Source of the DNA: Desulfosporosinus meridiei DSM 13257
GTDB taxonomy: Bacteria; Bacillota; Desulfitobacteriia; Desulfitobacteriales; Desulfitobacteriaceae
DNA length: 64,000 bases
Assembly: GCF_000231385.2 (NCBI RefSeq)
Contig: NC_018515.1
Coordinates: 4,422,501-4,486,500, forward strand
Direction of reading: 5' to 3'
The notes beneath the pieces are model-generated. The model made no database searches. It saw only the letters and a list, made by a program, of their open reading frames with translations, and was not told the DNA's origin. The position numbers and the translations under genes were made by a program. Below are positions 1 through 8,353 of the stretch, in pieces (within the stretch, counting starts at the first letter, position 1; every line of letters starts with the position of its first letter).

Positions 1-180
1 AACCCAGCCTTTCCCTGATCCCTTCTGAAAATGCGGTACTTTTTCTTCGACGCTGGCAGTGCACAAAACCCTGGTTTCTCCGATCTCTATAAGAACCGAA
101 CCTTCGGGGATGTTTGTAAACTTTCGAGTGATTTTCACCGGACGTAAATGATCATTTCCTCGACTATAAGAACGTTGCAT
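1..180 (-). CDS. rph: Ribonuclease PH (partial, N-terminal 60 residues)
   Basis: The minus strand from an ATG at 180 reads [20 protein letters not shown] and continues with the [20 protein letters not shown] block, the conserved start of RNase PH, a phosphorolytic 3'-5' exoribonuclease that trims tRNA 3' ends. The reading frame runs off the left edge, so the catalytic remainder lies outside the window. An AGGTAAGG Shine-Dalgarno sequence sits just upstream of the ATG. The partial product is too short for the long-ORF list but the identity is clear from the highly conserved N-terminus. Confidence 0.93.
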   Translation of the reverse strand, partial: MQRSYSRGNDHLRPVKITRKFTNIPEGSVLIEIGETRVLCTASVEEKVPHFQKGSGKGWV

Positions 181-359
181 ATTAATACCTTACCTTTCTA
201 CGGCAGTCTTTTATGTCAATATTTAGTTTATCAGAATCAGAAGAGAAACGCTAATCGCAAGGCTTTAAAAGTAAAATTTTTACTAATTTAAGCCAGACTC
301 ACTTCCTTGCCCTACCCAGAAAATGTCCCAAAGCATTCTTAACGAATAGACCCGAAAGA

Positions 360-728
360 AGGGCGGCTTCGATCCACAGAAGTGAACCCATTGCATGGAG
401 AGGCGGTAAAGCCTACAAGGCTTGGGCGGGAAGCGAGCCACAGGTCCCCTCTCGCCGTCCTGCAAGTAGGCTAATTCGTGCGAAGACATGTCTTTTAAGA
501 AGGGTAATCCGTGCGAAAACAGTGTTTTCGTGGGCTACGGGGACACTCGGCCAATCCACACTGCAGGAGTATGCTTAATATGTTTGCAGTGTGGCGATAA
601 GCTCGTCCGCTTATCGTCATGGCCAGCGGTTCACATCAGGTATTACCCAGAGGTTTGGCAGAGCTCCCGCCTAAGCGAGTAGGCCAGCCTCGGAATGCTG
701 GGTGTGCGGATGTGGGCGAAGCCGCCCT
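360..728. repeat. Dispersed palindromic repeat, family A copy 1 (369 bp)
   Basis: The element is bounded by 12-bp inverted arms, AGGGCGGCTTCG at 360-371 and CGAAGCCGCCCT at 717-728. Inside it carries the block around 627-656 (GGTTCACATC...ACCCAGAGGTTTGGC) that recurs in copies at 25089-25339 and 51262-51648 and, as the central motif, in the ~180-bp elements at 24419, 36705, 43122 and 43367. The open frames in 283-682 are read-through of this repeat and not genes. The whole stretch 181-785 holds no gene that I can support. Confidence 0.75.
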
Positions 729-785
729 GCCCCGAGCGACCCTATTTCCATCCTCCAGCATCCCAAAGCTAGACGCACCCACTTC

Positions 786-1721
786 TTAACGCAGGGACTG
801 CCTAGCCACACTTGATAAATCCAGTGACCGAGCCGGTGTTACTTCCTCCCCGACAATTCCGGCGATGGTGTAAAGCTGAGCAATCGGGTCAAACCTAAAT
901 TCCTTTAGTAGATTAAAACCTTTGATTTCACTGGAGCGCCGAATATGAATTCGAGGACCTGTACAAGGATAAAGCATTTCCCCAACCCGTATGTGATCGT
1001 CATTGGCAAAACAAATCGGTAAGTCTGCCTTGATTAAATCCAGAACTCGTTGTTCCACCAAATCCAAATCAATATCGGGTTTCTCGGGCAGCTCTAGGAC
1101 AAAGCCGTGTTTTATGTCACTATGTACTTCCGGCTTTGGCAAACCCATTTCTTCCAAAATCATCGATGTAATGTCCTCAGCACTGTGGGCCATGCGCCGG
1201 TACTTTATAGAATCAAAGACAATGTCCGCTATACTTTGGGGCTCCGGACCGAAAACCGTTGGCCGGGTTACGATTACTTCCTCCCCCACTCCAATCATCA
1301 CTTCGGCATTCATTTCCAGTTGAGGGTAAACCAGGTCAAAATGCTCAACAACCACACGACGCCCTTTAGATATTGCTTTCTGAATCGCTTCAGCTATTTT
1401 CCAAGGTTGAGTAAACGCCGACTCAAATCGAACATCTAAGTGATAAGTGTGAGAACGAAAATGCCCCCGGTCTGCATCATCCATCAGGGGTAAAGGCCGA
1501 ATATTAATCCCATCGTCGTCATTGGTGAGCTCTAATCCCGGAAACATTCCGCGAATAAGCAGGGATTTCCCAGCCCCGGCATCCCCGACAAATCCTATCA
1601 GCTTATCCTCAGGACTTAAATAGCGTTGAGAAATATTTGTCCCCAAAAAGAGGAGACGCTTCTTTCCTCGAGGAGCAAAGTAGACTGCCTGCATCAAATG
1701 TTCATGAACAAACATGGCCAT
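786..1721 (-). CDS. P-loop ATPase of unknown function
   Basis: The 311-residue cytoplasmic protein has no signal peptide or membrane segment. A Walker A motif GDAGAGKS lies near residue 47, after an N-terminal stretch with a histidine-containing MAMFVHEH start. The rest has no motif I can name; proteins of this look are annotated in related genomes as carrying an alanyl-tRNA-synthetase-like 'second additional domain', but that recollection is not verified here. The start ATG at 1721 follows AGGAAGGGAGT. It stands alone, between a repeat and a small three-gene group, all on the same strand. The Walker motif is seen directly; any substrate would be a guess. Confidence 0.6.
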   Translation of the reverse strand: MAMFVHEHLMQAVYFAPRGKKRLLFLGTNISQRYLSPEDKLIGFVGDAGAGKSLLIRGMFPGLELTNDDDGINIRPLPLMDDADRGHFRSHTYHLDVRFESAFTQPWKIAEAIQKAISKGRRVVVEHFDLVYPQLEMNAEVMIGVGEEVIVTRPTVFGPEPQSIADIVFDSIKYRRMAHSAEDITSMILEEMGLPKPEVHSDIKHGFVLELPEKPDIDLDLVEQRVLDLIKADLPICFANDDHIRVGEMLYPCTGPRIHIRRSSEIKGFNLLKEFRFDPIAQLYTIAGIVGEEVTPARSLDLSSVARQSLR

Positions 1722-1780
1722 ATCCGTGACTCCCTTCCTATTTCCCGAAAATCATTGGTTAGTCCTAACTGAACGAATTA

Positions 1781-2059
1781 CTAAAAAAGTCCGATCAAGT
1801 GATTCCTGGCTTCCGATGGAGTTTGCCTGAGAGGAATGCTTACTCCAGCTGAAGCTAAGAAGAACCTATCCAGGGACGTAGCAGCCGTTATCTCCTCTTC
1901 ACCGCTAAAGTTGTTCTCTGTAGTTTGCAGTTCGGCGAAAGCAACCCGCGCCGTTATGCTTTTCTTGGGTGCAGGCGGCTTGGGCGAAACCCTCACCCGG
2001 GTTTCGTACTGGATGCTTTCGTACTTATAGAAGATGGGAGTCTTACGGCTGGTAGTCAT
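1781..2059 (-). CDS. Small hypothetical protein (92 aa), coupled to the acyltransferase gene
   Basis: The ATG at 2059 overlaps the stop of the preceding gene in an ATGA arrangement, which suggests translational coupling. The product is hydrophilic, begins MTTSRKTPIFYKYESIQYET, and shows no membrane segment, cysteine pair or known motif. There is an open frame of 64 codons on the opposite strand over the same DNA, so the coding status rests only on the overlap and the length. I do not recognise a family. Confidence 0.4.
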   Translation of the reverse strand: MTTSRKTPIFYKYESIQYETRVRVSPKPPAPKKSITARVAFAELQTTENNFSGEEEITAATSLDRFFLASAGVSIPLRQTPSEARNHLIGLF

Positions 2060-2745
2060 CGGATAAATTTAAAACCGAAAATGACAAAGAGAATAATGGG
2101 TTGATGCACCAAATAAATCATTAAAGAATTTCGGCTCAACCAGATAATAGGCTTAGAGTTGAGCTGCAAAGCGAATACAGGCTCTGATTCCTGAGCATAA
2201 AAATGCCGATAAGCAAGAATTCCTAAAAAAGTCGCACTGCCATAGGGTAATAGAGGGTAATAGTCAATCGACCCAAACCCCTTATATAAGAGACCAAAGG
2301 GAATCAAAAGACTTGTTTCAACCAGTACCTTTTTAAACCATAACCCCAGCAAGACAGAAGCACCCGCAAGTGCCCAAAGAATCGAGGAAGCTAGAGAGTA
2401 TAAAAATGGTGCTAAAATCATTGTTACACCTAAGAAATGAAGAATCCCAAAGCGTACGTACATATCTCCCAGCGCTAAGTAAGTTACTCCCGTAATCCCC
2501 ATCCCCAAAAGCAATACCTTAACTCCTCTCCTGATGGGAGATCTGCTAAAGCCACTGGCCAGACCTGAAAGAAACATAAAAAGTAGGGCCGATGTTTTTC
2601 CGAGCAGAAACCAAAATGGGTCTTGATAGTTAATCTTAACACCGGCAAACTCTCTCAAATCATAAACGAGATGAAATATAACCATTAAAACTATGGCGAT
2701 TGCCCTCAAGAGATCAATTTCTCCAAAACGTTGCTTAGAAGTCAT
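2056..2745 (-). CDS. Membrane acyltransferase-like protein (DUF1624/HGSNAT catalytic type)
   Basis: The 229-residue integral membrane protein starts FGEIDLLRAIAIVLMVIFHL, the signature first helix of the heparan-alpha-glucosaminide N-acetyltransferase/DUF1624 group, with the conserved Asp and His on the first membrane segment. Around six further hydrophobic segments follow, and a late helix contains SLMIYLVHQP, also typical. Members transfer acyl groups across membranes, but the substrate here is unknown. Its ATG lies inside the stop of the upstream O-methyltransferase (ATGA overlap at 2742-2745), and the next small ORF overlaps its own stop in the same way, so the three probably form one transcript. 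Confidence 0.75.
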   Translation of the reverse strand: MTSKQRFGEIDLLRAIAIVLMVIFHLVYDLREFAGVKINYQDPFWFLLGKTSALLFMFLSGLASGFSRSPIRRGVKVLLLGMGITGVTYLALGDMYVRFGILHFLGVTMILAPFLYSLASSILWALAGASVLLGLWFKKVLVETSLLIPFGLLYKGFGSIDYYPLLPYGSATFLGILAYRHFYAQESEPVFALQLNSKPIIWLSRNSLMIYLVHQPIILFVIFGFKFIR

Positions 2746-3389
2746 GTATCTATCCGCCGACTAACCGACACTCCATCACCAAAGGGCAATACTGTGGTAG
2801 AAAAATCCGAGTTGGAAGACAGCTCCTGCAAAAATTGCCGCAACCCACCCACCATACGATCATATTTAGAAGCAAAGCTGCTTCCCGGCACGACCCAGCC
2901 CCGAAAGAGGACATTATCCACCACCAGCAGTCCCCCCGGGGAAATTAATGGGTAAATTAAATTTAAGTACTCTAAGTATTCTCCTTTTGCTGCATCAATA
3001 AAGACAAAGTCAAACATTGAATCGAGGGTCTTTAGAATTTTCCGAGCATCCCCTTCCAAGGCAGTGACATGATTAGTAAGTTCCGCACGTTTAATATATT
3101 CCTGTGCTCGAAATAAACGATCCTTATTCATATCAATGGTGGTAACATGCCCGCCGGTCTCTTTAGCTGCCCGGGCTAACCAAATTGTCGAATAACCAAT
3201 TGCAGTCCCCACCTCTAGAACAGCCTGTGCCTTACTCATATGTACCAGTAAATTGAGAAAGTTGCCAACCATAGGGGTCACAACCGGAATTGTTTCTCTT
3301 AAAGCCTGTTCTTCCATTTCACGCAACAGAGGATCCCGTTCACCTAACAGTGTTTCCAGATATTGTTCCATTTCAAAAGGGTAAAACAA
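2742..3389 (-). CDS. SAM-dependent O-methyltransferase (YrrM/COG4122 type)
   Basis: The 215-residue protein has the class I methyltransferase glycine motif VLEVGTAIGYSTIWLA around residues 59-74, an acidic ribose-binding strand (TTIDMNKDRL), the metal-ligand region FVFIDAAKGEY and VVDNVLFRG, matching the caffeoyl-CoA O-methyltransferase-like family. Bacterial members such as YrrM modify small phenolic compounds or, in some branches, tRNA. The start ATG at 3389 has GGAAAGGGAG upstream. The gene is the first of a coupled three-gene group. Substrate not determinable from sequence. Confidence 0.85.
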   Translation of the reverse strand: MFYPFEMEQYLETLLGERDPLLREMEEQALRETIPVVTPMVGNFLNLLVHMSKAQAVLEVGTAIGYSTIWLARAAKETGGHVTTIDMNKDRLFRAQEYIKRAELTNHVTALEGDARKILKTLDSMFDFVFIDAAKGEYLEYLNLIYPLISPGGLLVVDNVLFRGWVVPGSSFASKYDRMVGGLRQFLQELSSNSDFSTTVLPFGDGVSVSRRIDT

Positions 3390-3728
3390 GCTAATCTCCC
3401 TTTCCTGACTGTTTCATTTCATTGCTACTATTTTTGCCTTTCTCCCACTTTATCATAAATCATTTCCAAAAGCTTGGAAAAGACATAAAAAACATCCTTT
3501 CAAATTTAATAAAATTAAACTGAAAAGATGATATCATAGAACGAAATAAGGCTTGCTAATTTAGTGAAAAGTCTAGACTTCTCAAGGGTTTACGGGTAGT
3601 TTCTTAGTGAACTCGTTCAGCTAAAGCTGAACATCGGGGCTTCGGTAGGGGATTCTACCCCCACCGAAGTGGAAATCGGAACACTCACTTATAGATGCGG
3701 GAGTCTCGGATTGATAACTATGCAACTG

Positions 3729-3846
3729 AAAAACAGCCTTTGGCGTCAGAAACCTTAAAATCAAATGGTGCATCGATGCACCATTTGGCCTCTCTTCCCT
3801 GGCGGGGGAGTAACTCTCTCATTCAGCCAGCCATTTGAGCCACTCT
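3729..3846. repeat. Dispersed structured repeat, family C copy 1
   Basis: A perfect 26-bp palindrome (3762-3787, centre GCATCGATGC) sits between CAGCCTTTGGCGTCAG and CTTCCCTGGCGGGGGAGTAAC. A second copy lies at 48476-48602. CGTCAG (3744-3749) can pair with CTGGCG (3799-3804), enclosing the palindrome. The surrounding gap 3390-3997 holds no gene; it also has a small GTTCAGCT/AGCTGAAC hairpin near 3620. Orientation and function are unknown. Confidence 0.65.
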
Positions 3847-3997
3847 TTTACAGATGTCTTTTCATACCGCTATAGGATATGCAAACCCCAGAGAAGCGTG
3901 CGGGCTATAGAGCTAATAAAAAATCCGATTGGGTCAAGTTAATTTGCTCTGCGTTGTAAGACCGAGAGCTGTGTCACACGAGTCCCCTAGTTTCCCC

Positions 3998-5218
3998 CTA
4001 AAGTACCCGTCTAGCCACTTTAATCAGACCCGGATCCAATATCGTCCCCATTCCGCGCTCAATTATAGCTAGAGCCTCACCTGAACTCATAGCAGGTCGA
4101 TAAGGTCGATCCTCAGTTAACGCTGCAAAAATATCGGCGATTGCCATTAAACGGGCACCTTCATCAAGATCTTTTTCTCCCAAGGCGAAGGGATACCCTC
4201 TGCCATCAAGTCGTTCATGATGATGAGCTGCCCATTCTACGATACGTGTAGGCAAGCCTGCTTCAGTCAACAAGCGGTGTGTATAATATGTATGCGTCCT
4301 GATTATATCTACTTCAGCCGGATCAAGAGATCCGGGTTTATCTAAAATCTTCCTGGGAATTGATAGCTTGCCCAAGTCATGTAGTAATCCTGCCACATAA
4401 ATCTCATGTAACCGTATTTCTTCCCATCCGACCCCTTTAGCTAAACGTTCAACTGTTGTGGCAACCGAACGAGAGTGACGTGCTGTAAACTTGCTTTTTT
4501 GGTCAATCAGATCAGCGAAGGTTTCCGCCAAGCGATAAGTGAAACTAATCTCTAATTCCCGAGTGGCTGGCAACGACCACTGATCAAATAAGAGTCCTAG
4601 GGCTATTTGTAGCAGATCCGGCTGCTCTAAATCTAACCAAAAGGCCTCTTTCTTAGCAACTTGCCTAAAGGCCTGCGCTACTTCCGGGAAAAATAATGTC
4701 CCCGTTTGATCATTAATCCATTCAATAATTTCTTCTCTCTGTCGACGACTGGCTAACTTCCGTTTTAGCATAAGATCCACTTGATCCGATAAGGACAAAA
4801 TTCGGGCCATTATGGTTACTTCTTCGTTCGGAGCACCTAAAGCACCGTACATAGGATCAGGTGTTTCATGGTGATGTTTAATTGCATTGGCCAGGGTTTT
4901 GCCGGAGGGAAAACGCTCTACAATCAGAGCGCCGGACAAACAATGTCTCTCGAGGACATGTCTGTTCCCGTTATATTCACCGAAGTATCCGAATGCCCCT
5001 ATGTCATGAAGCAGTCCCGAAATTGTAAGATGAACAAGCTCTTGCTTGTTGAGCCCCAGGAAACGACCAAGACGCATGGCAATATAAGCAACTCGTTCTC
5101 CATGTCGCTCTCCCAAGGTAACATCCAAGCCTCTTTCAATTTCTTCATCGATCAAACCCAGATCAAGTGCCCGGGAAAAGCTCCACATCTGTCGAATGTA
5201 GAAAGCATCTTCAAACAA
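3998..5218 (-). CDS. Tandem HD / HD-GYP domain protein (putative c-di-GMP phosphodiesterase)
   Basis: The 406-residue soluble protein contains two HD domains. The first (about residues 30-150) has LLHDIG and HHHE but no GYP motif. The second (about 235-400) has HSRSVA, LLHDLGKLSIP, HHHERLDGRGYP and ADIFAALTEDRPYR, the complete HD-GYP set for hydrolysis of cyclic di-GMP (or a related cyclic dinucleotide). There is no receiver domain, so control must come through the N-terminal HD or protein contacts. A TTG start at 5218 is supported by GGGAGG nine bases upstream. It lies 34 bp downstream of the globin-coupled sensor gene, so the pair may link oxygen sensing to cyclic di-GMP turnover. Confidence 0.85.
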   Translation of the reverse strand: MFEDAFYIRQMWSFSRALDLGLIDEEIERGLDVTLGERHGERVAYIAMRLGRFLGLNKQELVHLTISGLLHDIGAFGYFGEYNGNRHVLERHCLSGALIVERFPSGKTLANAIKHHHETPDPMYGALGAPNEEVTIMARILSLSDQVDLMLKRKLASRRQREEIIEWINDQTGTLFFPEVAQAFRQVAKKEAFWLDLEQPDLLQIALGLLFDQWSLPATRELEISFTYRLAETFADLIDQKSKFTARHSRSVATTVERLAKGVGWEEIRLHEIYVAGLLHDLGKLSIPRKILDKPGSLDPAEVDIIRTHTYYTHRLLTEAGLPTRIVEWAAHHHERLDGRGYPFALGEKDLDEGARLMAIADIFAALTEDRPYRPAMSSGEALAIIERGMGTILDPGLIKVARRVL

Positions 5219-5252
5219 TTTTGCTGACCTCCCATTAGACTAACTACTGATG

Positions 5253-6557
5253 CTAATCGCGCAATCCCATTTGCGCAAGTGATGTTGCTGAATTAGCAAC
5301 GTCTTCAGATGCCGCTCCAATTTGGCTGGCGGTAAAGGATAAAGCATCAATCTGTTGAGCGATTCCCTGTACTTGCTTGATGCTGGCGTTGATGGCAGCC
5401 ATTATTTCCCCGAAACGATCTACTACTTGCCCCGCCTCTGAGGCAGCGCCCTGCATGGCCTCAGTTGTCTGGGCAATTGAGTTATTTACGGCAACGGTAT
5501 TTTGTTTGGTTATTGTGATTAAGGCGCTGATTTCTTTAACGGATTGTTCAGAGTGGTTAGCGAGTTTTTTGACTTCCTCAGCTACTACTCCGAAACCTCT
5601 GCCGCTATCCCCGGCCCGAGCCGCTTCGATAGCCGCATTTAAGGCCAAAAGATTAGTTTGAGAAGCAATCTCCTTAATCACATCTGTTACAGAGGCTATC
5701 CGGGCAGAACTTTTATCAAGTTCGCTCATTTTATCTTGCATTTCAGCAGTCATACCGGCCAAGCGCAAAATTGTGTCCGAGATGGCTTGAATCTTTCGAA
5801 CCCCCTCTTGAGCCAAGACATCCACCTGACGGGAAAATTCTGCCGCCTCAGAGGCATTGCCCGAGATTTGAGCGGTTGCTTGATTCATTTCTGCTGCCGA
5901 GGCTGCAGTTTCTTCCGAGGTTGCAGCTAAAGCTTGGCTGGCTTCACTAACACTGCGTTGTAAGCTGTCTATTTCTGTTAAAGCCTTCTCTAGCTCAGCC
6001 TTCTTGTCAATTTCCGTCATATAAGACTGGATATAACTAGCCATAACCACTTGCTGGTCAAAACTCAGGATGCGTTGAAAGGCTAAACTAGCCCGAATGG
6101 CCAGGTCAGTTTTCTTACGATAGTGTTTAAAAATCCGGGGAATAATCTCGTCACAAAACGCTTGATTGGCGCTTAAATAGTAAAAGGGCGGCAAGTTAAT
6201 TCGACTATGAACTTCCCCGATCGTAACTCTCCACTGCAAAAACTCTTCATCAAGCTTATCGGGAAAGAGTGAAAACAAATACTTTTTCATAGTCACTTTC
6301 AGCTTTTCTACCGAAGAAAATCGGTCAATGATTGCTTTTAAATTCGGTAAAGTCGTTACATGAGCGTAGAAATTGCGGATAATTTCTTCAGAATCTTGCT
6401 CAATAATTGGTCGAATCTCTTTGAGAAGGGTCAACTGTTCTCCATCAATTCTCAGTAATCTTACAGCTTCATCCAAACTAAATTGATGCAAATTTATCAA
6501 TTTATTCACCCTTTCTATGCCCTTTTTGAAATCCGAAGACCTTATTCTTGATCTCAA
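5253..6557 (-). CDS. Globin-coupled methyl-accepting chemotaxis protein (HemAT-like)
   Basis: The 434-residue protein has no transmembrane helix. Residues about 25-190 form a protoglobin-type sensor domain; [13 protein letters not shown] carries the likely proximal haem histidine. Residues about 230-430 are a coiled-coil signalling domain with the hairpin [17 protein letters not shown] and [13 protein letters not shown] typical of chemoreceptors. HemAT proteins bind O2 on haem and signal to CheA. The long open frame begins with TTG at 6557, but GTG at 6509 has an AAAAGGG site in front and gives a more usual length, so the start is uncertain. The next gene downstream encodes an HD-GYP protein. 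Confidence 0.88.
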   Translation of the reverse strand: MRSRIRSSDFKKGIERVNKLINLHQFSLDEAVRLLRIDGEQLTLLKEIRPIIEQDSEEIIRNFYAHVTTLPNLKAIIDRFSSVEKLKVTMKKYLFSLFPDKLDEEFLQWRVTIGEVHSRINLPPFYYLSANQAFCDEIIPRIFKHYRKKTDLAIRASLAFQRILSFDQQVVMASYIQSYMTEIDKKAELEKALTEIDSLQRSVSEASQALAATSEETAASAAEMNQATAQISGNASEAAEFSRQVDVLAQEGVRKIQAISDTILRLAGMTAEMQDKMSELDKSSARIASVTDVIKEIASQTNLLALNAAIEAARAGDSGRGFGVVAEEVKKLANHSEQSVKEISALITITKQNTVAVNNSIAQTTEAMQGAASEAGQVVDRFGEIMAAINASIKQVQGIAQQIDALSFTASQIGAASEDVANSATSLAQMGLRD

Positions 6558-6591
6558 TACCGGGATTGATGACCGTCTTTGTCTTTAAATG

Positions 6592-6978
6592 CTATTGCAT
6601 TTCCTTATCTTTTTCCGTTATATAATCTTTGCCTTCTAAAATAATTCCCAGAGCAGTTAATACAACATTAACTGTGCAGAAAGCGTCATGCTCGTCGGTG
6701 GCACAGTTATCGCAGATACTTTGCACCTCAATGAATGCTTCTTGCAGGTCTATATTTTTATATCGTTCAGGAATTACCGGAACACTGCGGAACATATCCA
6801 AAATATCCTCAGGAATCTTGTCTGAGAACTTCTCCCCGGTCTGAGCAGATAAACTCAAAAATTCCTTGGCCATAAACAATTGACACAGCACCGAACATTT
6901 ACATCCATCTGCACAGGATTTATCCATTTTAGTAAAGGCTTTATAAGCACTAAGCTTACTGAATCCTTGGTTTGCCAT
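6592..6978 (-). CDS. Small cysteine-rich hypothetical protein (128 aa)
   Basis: The protein has CADGCKCSVLC near residues 22-32 and CDNC near 88-91 plus one later Cys, a spacing that could hold zinc or an iron-sulfur cluster. There is no signal peptide or membrane segment. An AAGGAGCGAG site precedes the ATG at 6978. It lies 42 bp downstream of the sulfite-reductase-like gene and just upstream of the globin-coupled sensor, all on one strand, so it may be cotranscribed with either. I do not recognise a named family. Confidence 0.6.
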   Translation of the reverse strand: MANQGFSKLSAYKAFTKMDKSCADGCKCSVLCQLFMAKEFLSLSAQTGEKFSDKIPEDILDMFRSVPVIPERYKNIDLQEAFIEVQSICDNCATDEHDAFCTVNVVLTALGIILEGKDYITEKDKEMQ

Positions 6979-7020
6979 ATTCTCGCTCCTTTCTTAAGTA
7001 AGCAGACACTTACATTAGGC

Positions 7021-7767
7021 CTAGTTGCTTAGTAATTCTTCAACCTTAGTTTTAAATAATTCAAGTCCAGTCTTCTCAATAACTCGATAAAGACGAGCTC
7101 GAGGGCCGAGTTCTTCCTTGTATTCCTCAGCCTTTGAGTTATAAGTATCCAAAATTCGCCTTACGACAGGGATCACCTGTTCTCGTGGGATTCCTTTACG
7201 GATTAAGACTCCGTGTACAGGATCCATTCCTGACTCTTTGCCGCCAAGCCAAAGAGAATATTTTCCTCTGGGCTCAGCCATCAGTCCAAGATCGTTGCAC
7301 TGGACACCTGTACAATTTCGAGGACAGCCCGAAATCCCAATTTTAAAATCCCAAGGGAGAATCGTTCCATAAAACTCTTCATCCAGCAGCCTGGCCAGCT
7401 CTAAAGTATCTCCCCGTGAATTCGAGGAAAACCCCTTACCTGGGCAGGAAGTAATATTGCGAACACTTTTATGCAAATTTGCTACCCGAAGCCCCACCTC
7501 TTGAATCTTCTCTAAAGCTTGAGCGACCTTTTCTTTAGGAATAAGCAAAAGCGAGGTCATCCGGCGGGTGTTCTTGATAACTCCATCATCGCCTACGATC
7601 TCGGCCAAAACACGCACTTGCTTGCCGGTTAAGATTCCGCCGGGAGAATTAACAATAACAGCAAAAACTCCATTGGCTTGTTCCTCAATAGCCCAATGAA
7701 TTTCACTTGAACATTCTACTGATTCGCCTGTCCATTGATAACTAATATCTCGTCGAAGTTCAGTCAC
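7021..7767 (-). CDS. Small siroheme nitrite/sulfite reductase-like protein with an incomplete cluster motif
   Basis: About 248 residues match the compact form of the siroheme/[4Fe-4S] reductase fold (ferredoxin-like domain first, cluster domain second). Canonical members use Cys-x5-Cys and Cys-x3-Cys to hold the cluster and siroheme. Here the second pair is intact (SGCPRNC), but the first reads SCPGKGFSS, so the second Cys is replaced by Ser (codon TCC). The GTG at 7767 with GAGGAG nine bases upstream is a better start than the TTG at 7773. Enzymatic activity in sulfite or nitrite reduction is doubtful if the substitution is real. No electron-transfer partner is adjacent. Confidence 0.8.
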   Translation of the reverse strand: MTELRRDISYQWTGESVECSSEIHWAIEEQANGVFAVIVNSPGGILTGKQVRVLAEIVGDDGVIKNTRRMTSLLLIPKEKVAQALEKIQEVGLRVANLHKSVRNITSCPGKGFSSNSRGDTLELARLLDEEFYGTILPWDFKIGISGCPRNCTGVQCNDLGLMAEPRGKYSLWLGGKESGMDPVHGVLIRKGIPREQVIPVVRRILDTYNSKAEEYKEELGPRARLYRVIEKTGLELFKTKVEELLSN

Positions 7768-7932
7768 AAACAAACTCTCCTCTAACTACTTTAAAGTAAT
7801 TCCTATATGCTGTACATTTCTAGGCGACTCGACGAAATCCTGCAGTAAACCCTAAATTATTTATTCATAGTTTTAATCAATTTGCCAAACAGCCCATAAT
7901 CTAGAAGGATGATCAAAGCCCGATACAAGCAA

Positions 7933-7958
7933 AAGAGAGAGCCTAACAGCTCTCTCTT
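7933..7958 (-). terminator. Rho-independent terminator
   Basis: A perfect 10-bp stem AAGAGAGAGC/GCTCTCTCTT with a 6-base loop, followed on the minus strand by TTTTGC, lies about 65 bp downstream of the zinc-ribbon gene. Confidence 0.7.
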
Positions 7959-8023
7959 CCTTAGATTGGAACTCATTCATATGTTCTTTCCACAAAAATT
8001 ATTTAAGTTCTTGTGTAAACGTT

Positions 8024-8245
8024 TTATCCTGCACGCCGACGGATAATGGAATGTGATGATAAGGTACGAGCATATGATTCTGGTTCAGGCTTAGTTTCCA
8101 AGCGTTCTACCGATCCATCTGACAACACCTCATAGATTTTAACAACTCCATCGCCTTTCGTCCATTCATGGCAGCACTCTCTGCAGTAATAACGTTCACG
8201 GCCAATCCGACCGACATCTCGCGCTTCACATAGCGGGCAATTCAT
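8024..8245 (-). CDS. Small zinc-ribbon protein
   Basis: The 73-residue protein carries two Cys pairs, CPLC near the N-terminus and CREC about 18 residues later, the pattern of a zinc-ribbon (rubredoxin-like knuckle). The remainder is charged and without motif. The ATG at 8254 has its TAGGAG directly adjacent, whereas the ATG at 8245 has the same site nine bases away, so 8245 is preferred. It is a single gene between a hairpin (8264-8317) and a terminator. A regulatory or nucleic-acid-binding role is only a guess from the fold. Confidence 0.65.
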   Translation of the reverse strand: MNCPLCEARDVGRIGRERYYCRECCHEWTKGDGVVKIYEVLSDGSVERLETKPEPESYARTLSSHSIIRRRAG

Positions 8246-8263
8246 ACTCAGCATCTCCTATCA

Positions 8264-8317
8264 AAGGGTTTTTGCGGTATCTTAATGAATATCCTTATTA
8301 TACCGCAAAAAACCCTT
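8264..8317. other. Long stem-loop between fumarase and zinc-ribbon genes
   Basis: AAGGGTTTTTGCGGTA (8264-8279) pairs with TACCGCAAAAAACCCTT (8301-8317), giving a 16-bp stem with a 21-base AT-rich loop. On the minus strand it lies downstream of the fumarase beta stop and ends right at the Shine-Dalgarno of the zinc-ribbon gene. It lacks a clear T tract on that side, so it might be a processing or translation-control hairpin, not a simple terminator. Confidence 0.5.
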
Positions 8318-8353
8318 CTTTTGCCCCTTATAATTGTGAAGCTTTTGTGATTG

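Noticed and set aside
283..682. Open frames of 64-68 codons on both strands
   Set aside because: They lie within the family A repeat and the same peptides recur in the copies at 25030-25400 and 51511-51755, so they are repeat read-through.
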